Source: Sporothrix humicola (taxonomy: Eukaryota > Ascomycota > Sordariomycetes > Ophiostomatales > Ophiostomataceae). Taken from it: a stretch of 64,000 nt of DNA. Shown one piece after another: positions 60,774-64,000 of this stretch. The stretch covers positions 372,001 through 436,000 of the forward strand of contig WNYE01000003.1 in NCBI GenBank assembly GCA_021396245.1, given 5' to 3'. Numbering within the stretch: the first letter of the stretch is position 1; each line of letters begins with the position of its first letter. The notes under the pieces are model-generated. The model was not told the origin of the DNA and made no database searches. It saw nothing but the letters and a program-made list of their open reading frames with translations. Made by a program: the position numbers and the translations under genes.

Positions 60774-62890
60774 GATGTGATTTTCGGGGTGACGGGGAGA
60801 TGGCATGAAGGAGGAGAGGAGAAGAAAAAAAGGGGAGACGCGATCGAAGACAACGACCAGTCGATCAAGTTTGTCGTCGTTGGTCGGTCGACTAGAAAGA
60901 TTCGGTAGTGTTGCTGTCGTATCCCGCTCGTTGTCGGTTCGAGGGGTGCTGGAATGTTGGAAGAGAAACAGAGATGGATAGCAGAGTTAAAGCGAATGTC
61001 AAAATAAGAAAAACACAGAAGCCAGTCCGCGCACAAAAGTAAACGTCAGAAGCAAGAAGCGAAAAAGACACAGAAGCGCGTTTCCCACTAGAGCGGACCG
61101 AATGACGCTAATGCAAAACGGAGAACAGCGACTCGATTGGTGGGTGGTCGAGTCCACACAAGAAGAACTGACAAGAAACTGATGAGAACAAAACAACAAT
61201 GATGATGGAAGACGTGAAAACAAAGATGACAGCAAAAAAGATGGGATGAAGTTGTGTCGAGAAGGATGAGCAAAGCCAAGACTTTCTTCCCTCACAGAGT
61301 CTCCTATTACGAAAGATGGCACTCTGTCAATTGGGAAGGGGCCACCTTTGTTTGTTTTGCGTTTTTGCGACAGACAGGAAGGTGTTCGGGGTGCTCCTAC
61401 CCCGTATCTCACACTGCAAGACCTGCGACAGTGTAGGAGCGATGCGCTAGGCCTGTGAGACCTGTAAATGGCTGCCACAGCACCTGCACAAACCGGGTTT
61501 AGTAGCCGAGGGGTAGCTGGGGGGCAGTTGCAACCAGTTACAACCCCCTTGTCTCACCAGAGCTCCTGGCAGCGGCTCCACCGGGCCCTTGTTTTTCGAA
61601 ACAGCTCACAGACAAATTCCGACAGGGTGGAGGTGTTCTCGATGTTTCCAGTTGCCGTGTGCCGTACGCTGTTCGCAACCTGGCTACTTCGGATGCTTCT
61701 CCGTAGAGATTGTGGACGAGATTTCGTAGTTGCACAGCTTCTTTTATCTGCATACTTCGTACGGAGTACTGTGTTGATATGCAGCTACGAGAAACACTAT
61801 CATGGGAAGGCGCGATCGACGGTAGTTCACATCGTCATCGTTTGGTCACTCGATGCACTACAAAGTACGCTTAACTATGGTTGGCTCTTCACTTAGTAAA
61901 CCATAAGCTGGTATCTCTATGTACAAATATTATGATCAAATAATGAACCAGAAGAGGCACTGCACAGGATTCCGTATTATTATGCATACTTTCATCTCTC
62001 CACAAAGGCGTCTACTTGCCAGTTTTCTTGTTCTCATCTGCAATCTATCAAGATTGCTTGGCTAGGCGGCCTCGAGGCTGTGTACTGCTCCTTGTCTGTT
62101 GGTTTTCTCCTTTCATCGACAGACAGCCTTGCGAGTCGTATTCACGCATCAGAGGTCGACGGCCTATCGTTCTCTGTTGGAGACTGTAGGGGCAGGCGCC
62201 AGTGAAGCTTTAGCGCCCCGCCTGCCCCACTATTGGCCGTTTTGTCTCGTACGAATCGCTTGTCGCCGGCTGTTGGCCTGGGCCTGGCCTCACAGTGAAT
62301 GGCCTCAGATACTCTCAGAGAGAAGACCCCGCAGTTAACAAACGCAGGGTCGCGCCTTCTGTAAACGGGCGTTGGTGCAGAACATCCCGTGCAATCACTC
62401 ATCGCTTCACCTCACTAGGCTTCACTCTGCCTGCCTTCCCATTTCAGACTCTGTTGACCTCGCGACCCCCTTTTTGCTCTTCTCCTTTTTGTAGTTGCTG
62501 CCTTCCTCTTATTGATACCCAAGTCTGCCGACATTTCGACATCGACTTCCTCCTCCTCTCTTCTCTCTTCTCCAGCATCATCGACGCTCTCCACTTTGCG
62601 ACCACACGAGACATCCTGTAGACGTCCATTTACCCCTCTATTTTTAAACGGCGTTGTCTTGCACCACAATTCGTATCGAACGGTCGAATTATTGCCTCAA
62701 TAATCACCGTCGACTCTCGTCTTCGACTTTCCAGCAGGGCCATCGCGCCAATTCCAGCTTCTTCCGGCTTTCTTTCTGATCATCGCAAGCTTGTGCCAGC
62801 ACTCGCCGATTGCCTCGTCGTCCCGACTACTACTTCTCCAACCATTTCCACGACGCGCATTCTGCGGTCGCGTGCAGAATTGCCGCCGCC
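60774..62890. other. divergent intergenic region (HOXA13-type / UBE2Z-like)
   Basis: 2.1 kb with no recognised gene. 60.8-61.2 kb is purine-rich on the plus strand, i.e. a leader for the minus-strand gene. GTACGGAGTAC lies at 61759. 62.44-62.88 kb is pyrimidine-rich on the plus strand and is probably the leader of the E2 gene. A plus frame at 61468-61896 matches nothing. Confidence 0.5.
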
Positions 62891-64000
62891 ATGTCGGACC
62901 AGTCGATCATCCGCATCTCCAAGGTTTGTCCTGTATTGTCGTGGGGCGACCAACATGTCTTGGGCACAATGTATCTCTAACATACCCTATCTAGGAACTG
63001 AGCGACATCCAACGGAGCTCTGATTTATCTCTTGCTGTCGCGTGCCGCGATGCCGACGTCCGAAATGTTACTGCCATGATTATCGGTCCGTCGGACACGC
63101 CGTACGAGTTTGGCTTCTTTGAGTTCGCGGTCAAATTTAGTAAGGACTACCCGCGCAAGTCGCCTGGCGTCACGGCCCTCACGACAAACCAGGGCCGCTG
63201 CCGCTTCAACCCCAACATTTACGCCAGCGGACGGGTGTGCCTTTCGATTCTCGGAACATGGCGCGGCGAGAGCGGCGAGGAGTGGTCTGCAGCACAGGGC
63301 CTGGAGTCCATATTGATTTCCATCCAGAGCCTCATGTCGAGCAACCCCTACGAAAACGAGCCTGGCTTCGAAGACGCCAACGACCCGCATGACAAGAAGA
63401 ACCAGGAGGACTACGTCCAAAAAATCCGACACGAGACGCTGCGCATCACCGTGATCATGCGGATGGAGGAGTACCTGGGCTTGATGGACGATAGACTCGG
63501 CCTGCTCGCCCAGGCAGAACGGTGTAACGTGGTCGAGGACATTGACATGGACGGCGGCGAGGAGCAGCCGGTGCCCTTTGAGCCGTTCAAGGACACGATC
63601 AAGCGGCGGTTCCTCTGGTACTACGACACGTACCTGGCGTCGATACGGAAGGCGGCCACCGAGGTCAAGGAGAACCTGACGTTTATGCGGATGCCATTTG
63701 AAGGTAGTAGCAACACGATGGAGGGCCGGTTCTGCTATGGCGAGCTCGAGAGGCGGCTCATCAAGATAAAAAAGGCATTGGACGCCGAGACGAAACAGTG
63801 GGCCGAGGAGGGCAAAGAGGCCACCGAGCAAGGCGTGACGATCGCGATTAACCTGCGCCGGCAGTATGAACAGGCCGTCGAAGCGTTTAAGCGCGATGGC
63901 ACGCCGCACAATATCGAGCTCGAGAACGACAACCCGTTTGTCTGGATCATCACCTACTTTGGCAAGCCCATGACAAACCTGGACGGCGGCCTCTTCCGGA
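62891..64000 (+). CDS. UBE2Z-like ubiquitin-conjugating enzyme, 3' end beyond window
   Basis: E2 enzyme that carries ubiquitin (or a related modifier) as a thioester. Exon 1 is 62891-62923; a 71-nt intron (GTTTGT, branch CTCTAAC, CTAG) leads to exon 2 from 62995, still open at the edge (346 residues seen). The UBC domain covers about 12-170: PSDTPYEFGFFEF, the HPN-equivalent FNPNIY (82-87), and active-site Cys93 in GRVCLSILGTW, which with the following EEWSAAQGLESILISIQSLMS matches UBE2Z. A helical linker of about 150 residues follows. Then NPFVWIITYFGKPMTNLDGGLFR (the last 23 residues) looks like the first two strands of another UBC fold. The initiator context is good (GCCGCCATG). Confidence 0.9.

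Noticed and set aside
61468..61896. 142-codon plus-strand frame
   Set aside because: No family resemblance, no codon bias, and it spans the GTACGGAGTAC motif that is otherwise non-coding.
1..64000. a secondary-metabolite cluster or other multi-gene system
   Set aside because: The NmrA-like and methyltransferase genes are 15 kb apart with a G-alpha gene and gene-free DNA between; no backbone synthase, P450, cluster transporter or regulator is present.

Overview
The window is nuclear DNA of a filamentous ascomycete, most likely a Sordariomycete. This is inferred from several traits: short 58-71 nt introns with GT..AG ends and CTAAC/CTGAC branch sites; strong G/C preference at third codon positions; long pyrimidine-rich leaders; and families typical of Pezizomycotina (a G-alpha subunit starting MCFG, an NmrA-like reductase, a fungal 'HOXA13-type' membrane protein, a UBE2Z-like E2). 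The genus cannot be fixed from sequence alone.

Thirteen protein genes can be supported, with about 18.9 kb of coding sequence (about 30% of the window). Left part, all on the minus strand: a GH3 beta-glucosidase with a predicted N-terminal membrane anchor (8.6-11.2 kb), a four-helix MARVEL-like membrane protein (13.9-14.7 kb), an NmrA-like NAD(P)-binding protein (16.4-17.4 kb), a heterotrimeric G-alpha subunit (22.0-23.2 kb) and a tocopherol-methyltransferase-like SAM enzyme (33.0-34.0 kb). Between them lie very long stretches with no recognisable gene: 1-8.6, 17.4-22.0, 23.2-33.0 and 34-41 kb.

Right part, denser and on both strands: an unknown 204-residue protein (+), 5-hydroxyisourate hydrolase (-), a GH47 alpha-1,2-mannosidase (+), an amino-acid permease (+), a secreted subtilase (-), a mitochondrial BolA protein (+), the HOXA13-type protein (-) and a UBE2Z-like ubiquitin-conjugating enzyme cut by the right edge (+).

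The genes do not form a biosynthetic cluster or one pathway. They are housekeeping and secretory functions: glycan trimming, nutrient uptake, extracellular protein and glucoside breakdown, signalling, purine catabolism and Fe-S delivery. No transposase, reverse transcriptase, rRNA, convincing tRNA or CRISPR array was seen. The non-coding space holds short tandem repeats, two clear inverted repeats, a 35-nt A tract and an over-represented near-palindrome around ACGGAGTA. The observations most worth testing are the GH3 gene, where a 60-nt in-frame intron carries a stop codon and lies just before the membrane anchor, and the E2, whose C-terminal part seems to begin a second UBC fold.
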